DNA of 64,000 nucleotides from Comamonadaceae bacterium UBA2121 (GTDB lineage Bacteria; Pseudomonadota; Gammaproteobacteria; Burkholderiales; Burkholderiaceae_C): positions 186,001-250,000 of the forward strand of contig DCYB01000012.1 of the NCBI GenBank assembly GCA_002331385.1, in the 5' to 3' direction. Position 1 is the stretch's first letter. Each line of letters opens with the position of its first letter. The position numbers and the translations under genes are program-made. The notes beneath the pieces are model-generated. The model searched no databases. It had not been told where the DNA came from and saw only the letters and a list, made by a program, of their open reading frames with translations. This document shows, in pieces, positions 26,333 to 35,420 of the stretch.

Positions 26333-27132
26333 AGCGATTGCAGATCCATCATGAGCTGGCGTGTGCGCAGCATGGGGCTTCCGCAATGGTATTGCAACAA
26401 TGCGCGCAATTGCGGTTTTAACTCGCTCGCCATGCCAGGACCTGCGTTCACCAGCGCGCGCAGCGTGGCGGTGTACGCATTGGCGTTGGCGTTAGCGTTA
26501 GAGTTGGAATTGCCATCCACCAGCGCCGAATGCAGGTCCAGCCACTGTGCGCCCGACAAGGCAGAGCGGTCGGAACCGGCGGCCATGCGCAGACCACCTT
26601 CGGCGACCAATGCGTAGCGTTTCGCGTCGCTCAACGGCGTCAGCGTGGCCGTTTCTACATGCAGGTCGGGCAGCAGGCCGATGTCGCGCAGCAACACCAG
26701 TTCGAAGCTGCGCAGCACGGGCTCGAGCGCATCGCCGTGTTCACTGGCCAACACATGCAGCACACCCGCATAGGTGTCAAACAACGGCGCATGGGTGTCT
26801 TCGCGCGCCAGCAGGCGCAGCATCAGCTCGTTCAGATACAGCCCCGAGAGCAAGGCGTCGCCCGATGGCAAGACATGGCCGCCGACCCATTCCGCGCCTT
26901 TCAGTGCATGGATGTCGCCATGCCCTTCGCCCGCGATGGTGTAGGTCAGGCGCAGCGGCTGCAACGGCAGCAGCACCGGACGGAAGTTGGACGTGGGCTT
27001 TTTGGCCCCGCGCGCCACCAGCGCCACACGGCCGTAATGGCGGGTGAAGACTTCCAGGATCAGGCTGGATTCACTCCAGTCGTACTGATGCAGGATGAAC
27101 GCCGGCTCGTCGCTGATGCGCTTGGTGGCCAT
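26329..27132 (-). CDS. recO: DNA repair protein RecO
   Basis: This 267-residue recombination mediator helps load RecA onto SSB-coated DNA in the RecF pathway. The N-terminal OB fold (FILHQYDWSESSLILEVFTRHYGRVALVARGAKK) is characteristic, quoted here only as its key parts FILHQYDW and VARGAKK. Near the C-terminus, residues ~217-229 contain a low-complexity Asn/Ser/Ala run (NSNSNANANANA) encoded by degenerate 6-bp tandem repeats at 26477-26512. The zinc cysteines seen in some RecO proteins are absent, as in many proteobacteria. Confidence 0.95.
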   Translation of the reverse strand: MATKRISDEPAFILHQYDWSESSLILEVFTRHYGRVALVARGAKKPTSNFRPVLLPLQPLRLTYTIAGEGHGDIHALKGAEWVGGHVLPSGDALLSGLYLNELMLRLLAREDTHAPLFDTYAGVLHVLASEHGDALEPVLRSFELVLLRDIGLLPDLHVETATLTPLSDAKRYALVAEGGLRMAAGSDRSALSGAQWLDLHSALVDGNSNSNANANANAYTATLRALVNAGPGMASELKPQLRALLQYHCGSPMLRTRQLMMDLQSL

Positions 27133-27170
27133 CTACACAACACCCATCCCGGCACACACGTCCGCGCAGA

Positions 27171-28211
27171 TCACTCGTAGCCGAAGGAGCGCACGCGCGC
27201 TTCGTCGTCAGCCCAGCCCGAGCGCACCTTGACCCAGACTTCGAGGAAGACTTTGGCGTCCATGAGCTTTTCCAGCTCCTGACGCGCCTCGGTGCTGATG
27301 CGCTTGAGGCGCTCACCCTTCTCACCAATCACCATGGCCTTGTGACCATCTCGCTCCACAATGATCGTCGCGGCAATCTTGATGAAGCGCTTGTGCTGCT
27401 TGCTCGGCTCCTCCTCGAACTTGTCGATGACGACGGTGGAGGTGTAGGGCAACTCGTCGCCGGTGAAGCGGAACAGCTTTTCACGCACCGTTTCGGCCGC
27501 CAGGAATTGCTCGCTGCGATCGGTGAGCTCATCTTGCGAGTACCACCAAGGCTGCTCGGGCAAGTACTTCTCGATGATGCCGAACAGGCGCTGGATGTCA
27601 CCCTTGTTCTTGGCCGACATGGGCACGAACTCGGCAAACGGATGACGCTCCTGCATGTCGCGCAGCCACGGCGCGATTTCGGCTCGACGGTGCACGGTGT
27701 CCAGCTTGTTGGCGATCAGCAGCGTCGGGATACCGGGCTTGAAGAGGCTCAGCACCTTGGCGTCGGCCAGCGTGAAGCTACCTGCTTCCACAACGAAGAG
27801 GATCAGGTCCACATCGCCGATGGCGCCCATCACGGTCTTGTTGAGCGACTTGTTCAGCGCGGTGCTGTGCTTGGTCTGAAAACCCGGCGTGTCGACAAAA
27901 ACAAATTGCGTTTGATCCAGCGTGCGAATGCCGGTGATGCGATGGCGCGTGGTCTGCGCTTTGCGCGAGGTGATGGAAATCTTCTGGCCCACCAGCGCGT
28001 TCATCAGCGTGGACTTGCCCACGTTGGGCTTGCCCACAATGGCGATCAGGCCGCAACGCTGGCCCGTGGTGTCTACCGGTGCTCCAGCGGGACGGGCAGA
28101 CGCCAGCATGGCGTCCAGTTCTGCGCTGCTCTGCGCATCGGTGCCCTGCGCGGGCAATGCGTCGGGTTCGTCGGGGCCACCAGCGGGTGGCGTGGAGGAA
28201 GAATTCGTCAT
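27171..28211 (-). CDS. era: GTPase Era
   Basis: This 346-residue GTPase is needed for 16S rRNA maturation and 30S assembly. It has the P-loop GKPNVGKS at 60-67, DTPGF (switch II), NKLD (G4) and SAKNKG (G5), followed by a C-terminal KH domain with VIGEKGERLKRI. An N-terminal extension of about 50 residues, rich in Ser, Pro and Ala, precedes the G domain and is longer than in E. coli Era; similar extensions occur in Comamonadaceae. The ATG at 28211 overlaps the rnc stop by 4 bp. Confidence 0.96.
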   Translation of the reverse strand: MTNSSSTPPAGGPDEPDALPAQGTDAQSSAELDAMLASARPAGAPVDTTGQRCGLIAIVGKPNVGKSTLMNALVGQKISITSRKAQTTRHRITGIRTLDQTQFVFVDTPGFQTKHSTALNKSLNKTVMGAIGDVDLILFVVEAGSFTLADAKVLSLFKPGIPTLLIANKLDTVHRRAEIAPWLRDMQERHPFAEFVPMSAKNKGDIQRLFGIIEKYLPEQPWWYSQDELTDRSEQFLAAETVREKLFRFTGDELPYTSTVVIDKFEEEPSKQHKRFIKIAATIIVERDGHKAMVIGEKGERLKRISTEARQELEKLMDAKVFLEVWVKVRSGWADDEARVRSFGYE

Positions 28212-28894
28212 GCGTGTTGTGCTTTCAATTGGGCGAGCAGTCTCGTGGCGGCCGCCTGCTCTGCGGCGCGGCGTGAGCCACCCGTTCCGTGTTCGGTCAA
28301 TCCCATGTCGGGAATTTCGCAGACCACTTCGAAGGTCTGCTTGTGTGCTGCGCCCGCCGTGCCGACCACACGATACTGCGGCAGTTTCATCTTGCGACCC
28401 TGAAGCCACTCCTGCAGCGCGGTCTTGGCATCCTTGGCGGCGGCTTGCTTCTCGGGGCTCAGGTCGACGCCCTCAAAGAAGCGGTGCACCATGGCCTGCG
28501 CGGTCTCGAATCCGGCATCCAGGTAGACCGCGCCGATCAATGCTTCAACTGCATCCGCCAGAATGGACGGACGCAGCTTGCCGCCGGACTTGGACTCGCC
28601 CTCGCCCAGGCGCAGAACCTCGGAGATTTTGAGCCGCGTGGCGATGCGGTGCAGCGAATCCTGTTTGACCAGATTTGCGCGCATGCGCGACAAATCCCCT
28701 TCAGGCAGATCCTGAAGGCGGCGAAACAGCATGGTGGAAACGGCGAGCCCCAGAACGGAGTCGCCAAGAAACTCGAGGCGTTCGTTGTGATCGGCGCTGA
28801 AGCTGCGGTGCGTGACCGCGCGCTGCAGCAGCGCCGCGTCTTTGAATGCATGCTGCAGTCGATCTTGCAGCGAGAGAAGTCCGTTAGATAACAC
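28208..28894 (-). CDS. rnc: Ribonuclease III
   Basis: This 228-residue double-strand-specific endoribonuclease processes rRNA precursors and structured mRNAs. The signature ERLEFLGDSVLG contains the metal-binding acidic residues, and the second acidic cluster appears in DAVEALIGAVYLD. A C-terminal dsRBD follows (TALQEWLQGRK to GGSRRAAEQAAA). The start is a GTG at 28894 whose last base overlaps the DUF4845 stop (TAGTG). It lies in the conserved lepB-rnc-era order. Confidence 0.97.
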   Translation of the reverse strand: MLSNGLLSLQDRLQHAFKDAALLQRAVTHRSFSADHNERLEFLGDSVLGLAVSTMLFRRLQDLPEGDLSRMRANLVKQDSLHRIATRLKISEVLRLGEGESKSGGKLRPSILADAVEALIGAVYLDAGFETAQAMVHRFFEGVDLSPEKQAAAKDAKTALQEWLQGRKMKLPQYRVVGTAGAAHKQTFEVVCEIPDMGLTEHGTGGSRRAAEQAAATRLLAQLKAQHA

Positions 28895-29262
28895 TACTTT
28901 GATGAACCATGGAACCGGTAGAGCAGATAAGCCGGCCCGAACAATGGAATTTCGCGGGAATACTCGTAAGAAACGACGACCGTTTCATTTTCTTTGGTGA
29001 CTTCGAGATCCTTGCCGTTGATGGTGCGGATGTCATCGATGACAGCCGAGCGGTCAAACGCCGCACGCACTTGCGCCACCGAACCACCTTCCGCAGCCGC
29101 TTTACGCACGGCCTTGTGTACGGCTTGCCACTCCATCAGGATCGGCATGGATGTCGTTGCCACATAACCGATTGCCACGGCAATCAGGAGCACGAACACC
29201 AGACCGATGAAGGACAGTCCACGCTGACGAGCGCGCGGTGCAGAAACGCGATGTGATGCCAT
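28894..29262 (-). CDS. DUF4845 domain-containing membrane protein
   Basis: This 122-residue protein begins with a basic segment and one membrane helix (GLSFIGLVFVLLIAVAIGYV, around 15-34) in a pattern like a pseudopilin N-terminus, followed by a small periplasmic domain. It matches the DUF4845 proteins found between lepB and rnc in many beta- and gammaproteobacteria. The function is unknown. Placement suggests cotranscription with lepB and rnc. Confidence 0.88.
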   Translation of the reverse strand: MASHRVSAPRARQRGLSFIGLVFVLLIAVAIGYVATTSMPILMEWQAVHKAVRKAAAEGGSVAQVRAAFDRSAVIDDIRTINGKDLEVTKENETVVVSYEYSREIPLFGPAYLLYRFHGSSK

Positions 29263-29321
29263 ACCAGTAATTCCCTCTTGCTCTATGTATCAATTCTGGA
29301 TGCCAGCCGGCTGGCGTCTTG

Positions 29322-30290
29322 TCAGTTGAACGATCCAATCCGCTTCAGATTACCAAAGTTCATCCAGATGAAGAACGCCCGTCCCACGATGTTGCCCTCG
29401 GGCACAAAGCCCCAATAGCGCGAGTCCAGCGAGTTGTCCCGATTGTCGCCCATCACGAAGTAATTCCCCTCGGGCACCGTGCAGGTCACGCCTTCGACAC
29501 TGTAGTTGCACATGTCGCGATGCTGGAAATTGCTTGCGCCCTGCACAAAGGCGGATGCATCGCTGTTGTTCAGCACATTGTGCGGCTTGCCACCGATGGT
29601 TTCCTGGAACTGCTTGAAGTAGCGCATCGCGTCCGCCTCGAAGAAGTCCGGCAGGCTCGTGGTCGGAACCGGCTTGCCGTTGATCGTCAGGCGCTTGTTC
29701 AGGTAAGCCACCTTGTCGCCCGGCACACCAATGATGCGCTTGATGTAATCCACATTCGGCTGGGGCGGATAACGGAACACGATCACGTCACCGTTTTCGG
29801 GCGCCTTGCCGCCAGTGATGCGCGTGTTGAACACGGGCATGCGCAGGCCATAGGTGAACTTGTTCACAAGGATGAGGTCGCCCACCCACAACGTCGGATA
29901 CATCGACCCGGACGGAATCTTGAACGGCTCGAACAGGAATGACCGCAGCAGGAACACCACCAGGATGACCGGGAACAGCCCGGCCGTCCAGTCCAGCCAC
30001 CACGGCTGCATGATCAGCTTTTGCTGCGTGCTCTGGATGTCATCCGCGCCGTCAGGGCGAATGCCCATGCGCTCCAATTCCTCGCGGCGTTGCGCCGTGG
30101 ATGATGCAAACGTCTCGGCCGCCTGCTTGCGGCGCGGCAGGAAGTAAAAGCGTTCAGCCAACCAGTAGAGGCCCGTCACCACCGTCGCCAGAAACAGCAG
30201 CAACGCGAAATTACCCTCGATCGCGCCCACGTACCAGGCACCGATGTAGCCCACGAAGAGCGCGAGGATCAGAGATGTCAAAACTTGCAT
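29322..30290 (-). CDS. lepB: Signal peptidase I
   Basis: This 322-residue membrane serine/lysine protease cleaves signal peptides at the periplasmic face. It has membrane helices near residues 3-22, 27-45 and 103-118. The catalytic serine is S129 in IPSGSMYPTL and the general-base lysine K184 in YIKRIIGVPGD. The C-terminal GDNRDNSLDSRYWG box is also clear. The ATG at 30290 gives the usual MQVLTSLILALFVGY start. It lies 31 bp downstream of lepA. Confidence 0.96.
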   Translation of the reverse strand: MQVLTSLILALFVGYIGAWYVGAIEGNFALLLFLATVVTGLYWLAERFYFLPRRKQAAETFASSTAQRREELERMGIRPDGADDIQSTQQKLIMQPWWLDWTAGLFPVILVVFLLRSFLFEPFKIPSGSMYPTLWVGDLILVNKFTYGLRMPVFNTRITGGKAPENGDVIVFRYPPQPNVDYIKRIIGVPGDKVAYLNKRLTINGKPVPTTSLPDFFEADAMRYFKQFQETIGGKPHNVLNNSDASAFVQGASNFQHRDMCNYSVEGVTCTVPEGNYFVMGDNRDNSLDSRYWGFVPEGNIVGRAFFIWMNFGNLKRIGSFN

Positions 30291-30321
30291 GGGCCGATGC
30301 CTTTTTCTTCCTGTAGTTTTT

Positions 30322-32130
30322 TTAGTCTTCCACCTGCAGAATGGCGAGGAACGCCTCCTGCGGCACCTCCACCGAACCAATCTGCTTCATACGCTTCTTA
30401 CCCGCCTTCTGCTTTTCCAGCAGCTTGCGCTTGCGCGTGATGTCGCCGCCATAGCATTTTGCCAGCACGTTCTTGCGCAACGCCTTGATTGTCTCGCGCG
30501 CAATGATGTTCGCACCGATGGCGGCCTGGATGGCCACGTCGAACATCTGGCGGCTGATGATTTCGCGCATCTTTGCCGCCACGGCGCGACCACGGTATTG
30601 CGCCTGCGTGCGGTGCACGATGATGGACAGCGCGTCCACCTTCTCGCCGTTCAGCAGGATGTCCACCTTCACCACGTCGGATGGGCGATATTCCTTGAAC
30701 TCGTAGTCCATCGAGGCATAGCCGCGCGAGACCGACTTGAGCTTGTCGAAGAAGTCCAGCACGATCTCGCCCAGCGGCAGTTCGTAGGTGAGCATCACCT
30801 GACGGCCATGGTATTGCATGTTCAACTGCACGCCGCGCTTCTGGTTGGCCAGCGTCATCACCGGGCCCACATAGTCCTGCGGCATGTACAGGTGCACGAC
30901 CACAATGGGCTCCCGGATCTCCTGGATGCGGCCCTGCTCCGGCATCTTGGAGGGGTTCTCCACCATGATGACTTCGCCGTCGCCCTTGACCACTTCATAC
31001 ACCACACTGGGGGCCGTCGTGATCAGGTCCTGATCGAACTCGCGCTCCAGACGCTCCTGCACGATCTCCATGTGCAGCAGACCGAGAAAACCGCAGCGGA
31101 AGCCAAAGCCCAGCGCCTGCGACACTTCCGGCTCGAACTGCAGCGACGCATCGTTGAGTTGCAGCTTTTCCAGCGCATCGCGCAGTGCGTCGTACTGGTT
31201 CGCCTCGGTCGGATACAGACCGGCAAACACCTGGGGCTGGATTTCCTTGAAACCGGGCAGCGCGGACTCGGCCGGGCCCAGATTGTTGGGCAGCTTCTTT
31301 TCCAGCGTGATGGTGTCACCCACCTTCGCCGCCTTCAGTTCCTTGATGCCCGCGATGATGTAGCCCACCTCGCCCGCCTTGAGCGAATCGCGCGCCACGT
31401 TGGCCGGAGTGAACACGCCCAAGTTGTTGGCTTCATAGGCTGCGCCCGTCGCCATCATCTTGAAGCGCTCGCCGCGCTTGAGCTCGCCATCCACCACGCG
31501 CACCAGCATCACGACGCCGACGTAGGAGTCGAACCAGCTGTCGATGATCATCGCGCGCAACGGCGCATCGGGCTGCCCCTTTGGCGGCGGCACCTTGGCG
31601 ACGACGGCTTCAAGAATTTCGTCGATGCCGAGGCCCGTCTTGGCGGAGCAAGGAATGGCGTCACTGGCATCGATGCCGATCACGTCTTCGATTTCGGCCT
31701 TCGCGTTGTCGGGATCGGCTTGCGGCAGATCCATCTTGTTCAGCACGGGCAGCACTTCCACGCCCAACTCGAGCGCGGTGTAGCAGTTCGCGACGGTCTG
31801 GGCCTCCACACCTTGCGAAGAGTCCACCACCAGCAATGCGCCCTCACATGCGGACAGCGAGCGCGAGACTTCATAAGAGAAGTCCACGTGCCCGGGCGTG
31901 TCGATCAGATTGAGGTTGTAGACCTTGCCATCCTTGGCCTTGTACTGCAGCGCAGCGGTCTGCGCCTTGATGGTTATCCCACGCTCTTTCTCGATTTCCA
32001 TCGAGTCCAGAACCTGGGCTTGCATCTCGCGATCGGCCAGGCCACCGCAACGCTGGATCAGACGGTCAGCGAGCGTGGATTTACCGTGGTCGATGTGCGC
32101 AATGATCGAAAAATTTCTGATGTGATTCAT
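30322..32130 (-). CDS. lepA: Elongation factor 4 (LepA)
   Basis: This 602-residue ribosome-associated GTPase acts in translation and 30S biogenesis. It starts with MNHIRNFSIIAHIDHGKST, whose P-loop is at about 11-19, followed by DTPGHVDF and NKMD, and ends with the LepA-specific C-terminal domain (KRMKQIGSVEVPQEAFLAIL). Length is canonical. The ATG at 32130 was chosen over an in-frame extension to 32193 that runs into the upstream terminator hairpin. It is cotranscribed with lepB. Confidence 0.97.
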   Translation of the reverse strand: MNHIRNFSIIAHIDHGKSTLADRLIQRCGGLADREMQAQVLDSMEIEKERGITIKAQTAALQYKAKDGKVYNLNLIDTPGHVDFSYEVSRSLSACEGALLVVDSSQGVEAQTVANCYTALELGVEVLPVLNKMDLPQADPDNAKAEIEDVIGIDASDAIPCSAKTGLGIDEILEAVVAKVPPPKGQPDAPLRAMIIDSWFDSYVGVVMLVRVVDGELKRGERFKMMATGAAYEANNLGVFTPANVARDSLKAGEVGYIIAGIKELKAAKVGDTITLEKKLPNNLGPAESALPGFKEIQPQVFAGLYPTEANQYDALRDALEKLQLNDASLQFEPEVSQALGFGFRCGFLGLLHMEIVQERLEREFDQDLITTAPSVVYEVVKGDGEVIMVENPSKMPEQGRIQEIREPIVVVHLYMPQDYVGPVMTLANQKRGVQLNMQYHGRQVMLTYELPLGEIVLDFFDKLKSVSRGYASMDYEFKEYRPSDVVKVDILLNGEKVDALSIIVHRTQAQYRGRAVAAKMREIISRQMFDVAIQAAIGANIIARETIKALRKNVLAKCYGGDITRKRKLLEKQKAGKKRMKQIGSVEVPQEAFLAILQVED

Positions 32131-32171
32131 CAACGGAAAACAGCAAGTGTTTGAATTGCAAAGACCGGAGG

Positions 32172-32212
32172 ACAAGAAAAAAGGGCGCGTCAAAAAGCGA
32201 CGCGCCCTAAAC
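32172..32212 (-). terminator. Strong rho-independent terminator upstream of lepA
   Basis: On the minus strand AGGGCGCGTC pairs perfectly with GACGCGCCCT around a short loop and is followed by six Ts. It lies only about 45 bp before the lepA start and about 360 bp beyond the mucD terminator, so what transcript it ends is unclear. Confidence 0.88.
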
Positions 32213-32323
32213 CAACAATCTTTGGCAACTGCGATAGTTGGAGCTTCATTGTAGGCAAAAAGGCCTTCTGGGGAAGCCCATTCCAGCGCAACTTAGGGCC
32301 GTTGCCGCATAGCAACGGGGAAA

Positions 32324-32343
32324 TTATTCACAGGTTATCAACA
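32324..32343 (+). other. Pair of DnaA-box-like 9-mers
   Basis: TTATTCACA at 32324-32332 fits the DnaA consensus TTATNCACA. TTATCAACA at 32335-32343 differs from TTATCCACA at one base. They are direct repeats with an 11-bp period in an A+T-rich patch. No dnaA or dnaN gene is nearby. Confidence 0.4.
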
Positions 32344-32567
32344 ATACAATTGTAAATCACATGAACAACTTGTGAGCGAACTGTGGACTGCCTGTGCATC
32401 AACCCTGTTCATCCCACATCATGGGGTGTTCACGCCCATTTATACGGATATTGATTGTTAGATGGCCGCTATTCTATAGAAATATGCAGAAAGAAACTTT
32501 TCCCTCGACGTAGCGGAAAGCGCAAAAATCCGCCGGGCCATCCCTGGCGAGTCTGCTTCTGAACAAG

Positions 32568-32600
32568 AAAGGCCCTATCCCCTGCTAAGGGAATGGGGCC
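32568..32600 (-). terminator. Terminator downstream of mucD
   Basis: On the minus strand GGCCCcATtCCC pairs with GGGgATaGGGCC and is followed by TTTCTT, about 30 bp beyond the mucD stop codon. Confidence 0.72.
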
Positions 32601-32630
32601 GATCACCGCCTGACTCGCGTCAATTCTCAA

Positions 32631-34109
32631 TCATTTGGAGGGGCGAATCAGCGCGTATTGTGCCCATTCTCCACGGCGGTACAGCACATTAATAGGCTTG
32701 TTTTTGTCGGCTTTTGCCAGCGCCGCATCAAAGTCCTTCACGCTTGCGACCTCGGTGTTGGCCACGCTCATGATCACGTCCCCTTCGCGCAGGCCCGCGC
32801 GGGCCGCCGCTTCGGCCACTTGCGTGACGCGCACGCCGCCCTTGATCTTCAGTTCCTTGCGCTGTGCATCGGTCAGATCCGTCACCATCAAACCGAGCTG
32901 CTCCGCAGCCGCAGACGCCTTGGGTTTGCTAGCGCCAGACTTGGCATTGCTGGCGGTCTTCTCGTCGGGCTCGACTTCCGCAATGGTGATCGGCAGATCG
33001 CGCGAATTGCCACGGCGGAACACCGTCACAGTCGACTTGGTGCCCGGCTTGGTGTTGCCCACCAGACGCGGCAGGTCAACGGTTTTCTCGACCGCCTTGC
33101 CGTCGAATTTGGTGATCACGTCACCCGCTTCGATACCGGCCTTTTCGGCGGGCGAGCCGACCTCGACGCCGCGCACCAAAGCCCCTTGCGCTTTGCTCAG
33201 GCCGAGCGACTCGGCGACGTCTTTCGAGACCTGCTCGATCTGCACGCCGATGCGCCCGCGACTGACGCGGCCAGTGACGCGCAACTGGTCACTCACGCGG
33301 ATCGCCTCGTCGATCGGGATCGCGAACGAGATGCCCATGAAGCCGCCCGAACGCGAATAGATCTGGCTGTTGATACCGACCACTTCGCCACGCATGTTGA
33401 TCAGCGGACCACCGGAGTTGCCAGGATTCACGGCCACGTCGGTCTGGATGAGCGGCAGATAGTCGCCCGTGTCACGCTGCTTGGCGCTGACGATACCGGC
33501 CGTCACGGTGTTGTCCAGGCCGAACGGCGAGCCGATGGCGATCACCCATTCACCGACCTTCAGGCGGTTCACGTCGCCGACCTTCACGGCCGGCAGGCCC
33601 GTCGCATCGATCTTCACCACGGCCACGTCGGAGCGCTTGTCCGCGCCGATGATCTTGGCCTTGAACTCGCGCTTGTCGGTGAGCGTGACGATCACTTCAT
33701 CCGCACCATCCACCACGTGCGCATTGGTCATGACAAAGCCATCGGAGCTCAGGATGAAACCCGAGCCCACACCGCGCGGCTGCTCTTCAGGCTGCTGATT
33801 GCGGCGCTGCGGGCCTTGCGGGCGCGGGATGTTGGGGATGGGAACACCAAAGCGCCGGAAGAACTCCAGCATGTCCTCGTCCATGGCGCTGCTCGGATCG
33901 CCCGGAGTCACCTTTTCGGTGGTGCGGATGTTGACCACGGCAGGGCCGACCTGATCGACCAGATCCGTGAAGTCAGGCAGCCCGCGAGCGGTCGCTGCAG
34001 GCTGTGCTTGCACGGGTTGCACGGTACCAAGCGACGTGGTGAACACCGCCGCCGACAGAACGGCCAGCGCAACGCCGTGCCAAGTTTTCTTCTGATGATT
34101 CCTCAACAT
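32631..34109 (-). CDS. mucD: DegP/MucD-type periplasmic serine protease
   Basis: This 492-residue HtrA-family protease/chaperone has an N-terminal signal peptide ending near VQAQPA. The trypsin-like domain carries the triad H131 (TNAHVVDG), D161 (RSDVAVVKID) and S232 (NPGNSGGPL). Two PDZ domains follow, separated by a Lys/Ser/Ala-rich linker near residues 385-400. In the sigma-E system it degrades misfolded envelope proteins and lowers the stress signal. It lies about 120 bp downstream of rseB and could have its own promoter in that gap. Confidence 0.95.
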   Translation of the reverse strand: MLRNHQKKTWHGVALAVLSAAVFTTSLGTVQPVQAQPAATARGLPDFTDLVDQVGPAVVNIRTTEKVTPGDPSSAMDEDMLEFFRRFGVPIPNIPRPQGPQRRNQQPEEQPRGVGSGFILSSDGFVMTNAHVVDGADEVIVTLTDKREFKAKIIGADKRSDVAVVKIDATGLPAVKVGDVNRLKVGEWVIAIGSPFGLDNTVTAGIVSAKQRDTGDYLPLIQTDVAVNPGNSGGPLINMRGEVVGINSQIYSRSGGFMGISFAIPIDEAIRVSDQLRVTGRVSRGRIGVQIEQVSKDVAESLGLSKAQGALVRGVEVGSPAEKAGIEAGDVITKFDGKAVEKTVDLPRLVGNTKPGTKSTVTVFRRGNSRDLPITIAEVEPDEKTASNAKSGASKPKASAAAEQLGLMVTDLTDAQRKELKIKGGVRVTQVAEAAARAGLREGDVIMSVANTEVASVKDFDAALAKADKNKPINVLYRRGEWAQYALIRPSK

Positions 34110-34229
34110 CTCAACCTCGGAAAAATGTTCTTGCTATCTTGGCAAATATGCCGATGCCTCTTGTGAAGGACAATGCGCCGAATGGTTCCCTTGGCGCACG
34201 CAATCGCACGCACGAGTTCATTCGACCAT

Positions 34230-35291
34230 TCATTGTTCAACGTGCTTTATAGCCGATGCGAAGCGCCGCAGCGTGAGCAAAGGGACCTCGCCCACCATCG
34301 TGACCCAGCCATGCTGGGCGACGCGCATGGACAGCGTCTGCGTCGCGCCCAAGCGCATCCCTTGCCCTTCGTAGGCTCGCTGATCTTCGCCATAGGCTTC
34401 CAGGAATACCGAAATCGTCGCCAATCCATCGGAATACACACATTGCACCGGCGTCAACGGCGCCGCTGCAAGCGCGGCTTTATCGGCCGTGTCCGGCACT
34501 AAGGATGTTTGCGTGCAGTTCAGCAAGACAAAGCCCGGCACCGGCACGTGCAGACTCCAGCCATGATCGTGCAATGTGGTGACGGCACGCGCATCACGCA
34601 CGACGCGATAGCCCACCACATCGTTCATCATGGCTTCAATCTGAGCGCCACCGACCGGCGTTTCCAACGCGAGTCGTGAAAACCCGGCTTCCTCCAGCAC
34701 CTTGCCGCCCGCCGAAATCGTCTGCCACTTCAGCACCAGACCACTTTCGCGATCCAGCCAGATGCGGTAGCCAAAACGCAGGGCGTCTCGCGGGCGCAGA
34801 TCGAGCACATCCGCCGTGCGCGAAATCAATTGTTCGTGCCCACTGAGCTGTGCCACGTAGTGGGCCGCCAGCATGCCTTCATCCACCCCATGGGGCAGCG
34901 CAAATTTACGCGGCATGTCGCGCGACGTGATCTTCACCACGCGTTCGGCGGGCAGAAAGCTGCGCACCTCGGCGTTCTGGCGATAGACGATGCGCGGATT
35001 GCCGGACAGCGCCTCCATGCGCTCGATCTGGCGCTCGGGCTCGCATACGTGCCACACGCGAGAACTGCTCACAACGCCGGAGGAAGACAGTACGTTGAAC
35101 TGGCCGCTGTAGGTATTGAGATCCGTGGCGCGGCGCATGCGCTCCAGCCAGCCATCGATGTTCAGAGCACGCATTTGCGATGACGAGAGCGGCGGCATCC
35201 CACATCCGGCAGAGTGGGCAGCTCCGGCCCACGTCAGCGAAGACAGGCACAGCAGCAGCGCGCACCAACGGCGCGCTTCCAACAAAGGCAT
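34230..35291 (-). CDS. rseB: Sigma-E regulatory protein RseB/MucB
   Basis: This periplasmic protein of about 353 residues binds RseA and shields it from DegS, and senses off-pathway lipoproteins or LPS. The N-terminus has a signal peptide (ALLLCLSSLTWAGAAHSA) and the mature part starts the lipid-binding LolA-like fold: WLERMRRATDLNTYSGQF, then HVCEPERQIERMEALSG and RDMPRKF. The start is uncertain: the ATG at 35291 directly precedes the signal peptide, while an ATG at 35357 has a better AGGTG site but gives a long N-region. The order rpoE-rseA-rseB supports the assignment. Confidence 0.88.
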   Translation of the reverse strand: MPLLEARRWCALLLCLSSLTWAGAAHSAGCGMPPLSSSQMRALNIDGWLERMRRATDLNTYSGQFNVLSSSGVVSSSRVWHVCEPERQIERMEALSGNPRIVYRQNAEVRSFLPAERVVKITSRDMPRKFALPHGVDEGMLAAHYVAQLSGHEQLISRTADVLDLRPRDALRFGYRIWLDRESGLVLKWQTISAGGKVLEEAGFSRLALETPVGGAQIEAMMNDVVGYRVVRDARAVTTLHDHGWSLHVPVPGFVLLNCTQTSLVPDTADKAALAAAPLTPVQCVYSDGLATISVFLEAYGEDQRAYEGQGMRLGATQTLSMRVAQHGWVTMVGEVPLLTLRRFASAIKHVEQ

Positions 35292-35420
35292 CACTACACA
35301 ACGGGAGAAGGACTGGCTAGGCGCGCACTCGACAGGCGTGGCGATGTGGATCGGCATAGACACCTGCACCCCCATCAATCGCCATCCATTCTCACGTGAT
35401 GCGTGCGCACGCGCTGGAGA

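Larger units (their letters stand above)
32131..32630. other. 500-bp gene-free region between mucD and lepA
   Basis: No credible ORF was found. The region is more A+T-rich than its surroundings. It holds a mucD terminator (32568-32600), a second very strong minus-strand terminator close to lepA (32178-32212), a DnaA-box-like pair (32324-32343) and a possible plus-strand promoter (TTGATT at 32451, TATAGA at 32475). Several betaproteobacteria have a small gene at this place; none survives here. Confidence 0.6.

Noticed and set aside
32300..32480. Chromosomal replication origin
   Set aside because: There are only two good DnaA-box-like sites and no dnaA, dnaN, rpmH or gidA nearby; kept as a DnaA-box pair only.
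32212..32567. A small glutaredoxin-like gene between mucD and lepA, as in some relatives
   Set aside because: No frame with a CxxC-type thioredoxin motif or reasonable length was found on either strand.
30289..34166. Long plus-strand frames over lepA and mucD
   Set aside because: They are antisense shadows of complete, motif-bearing genes and have no recognisable domains.
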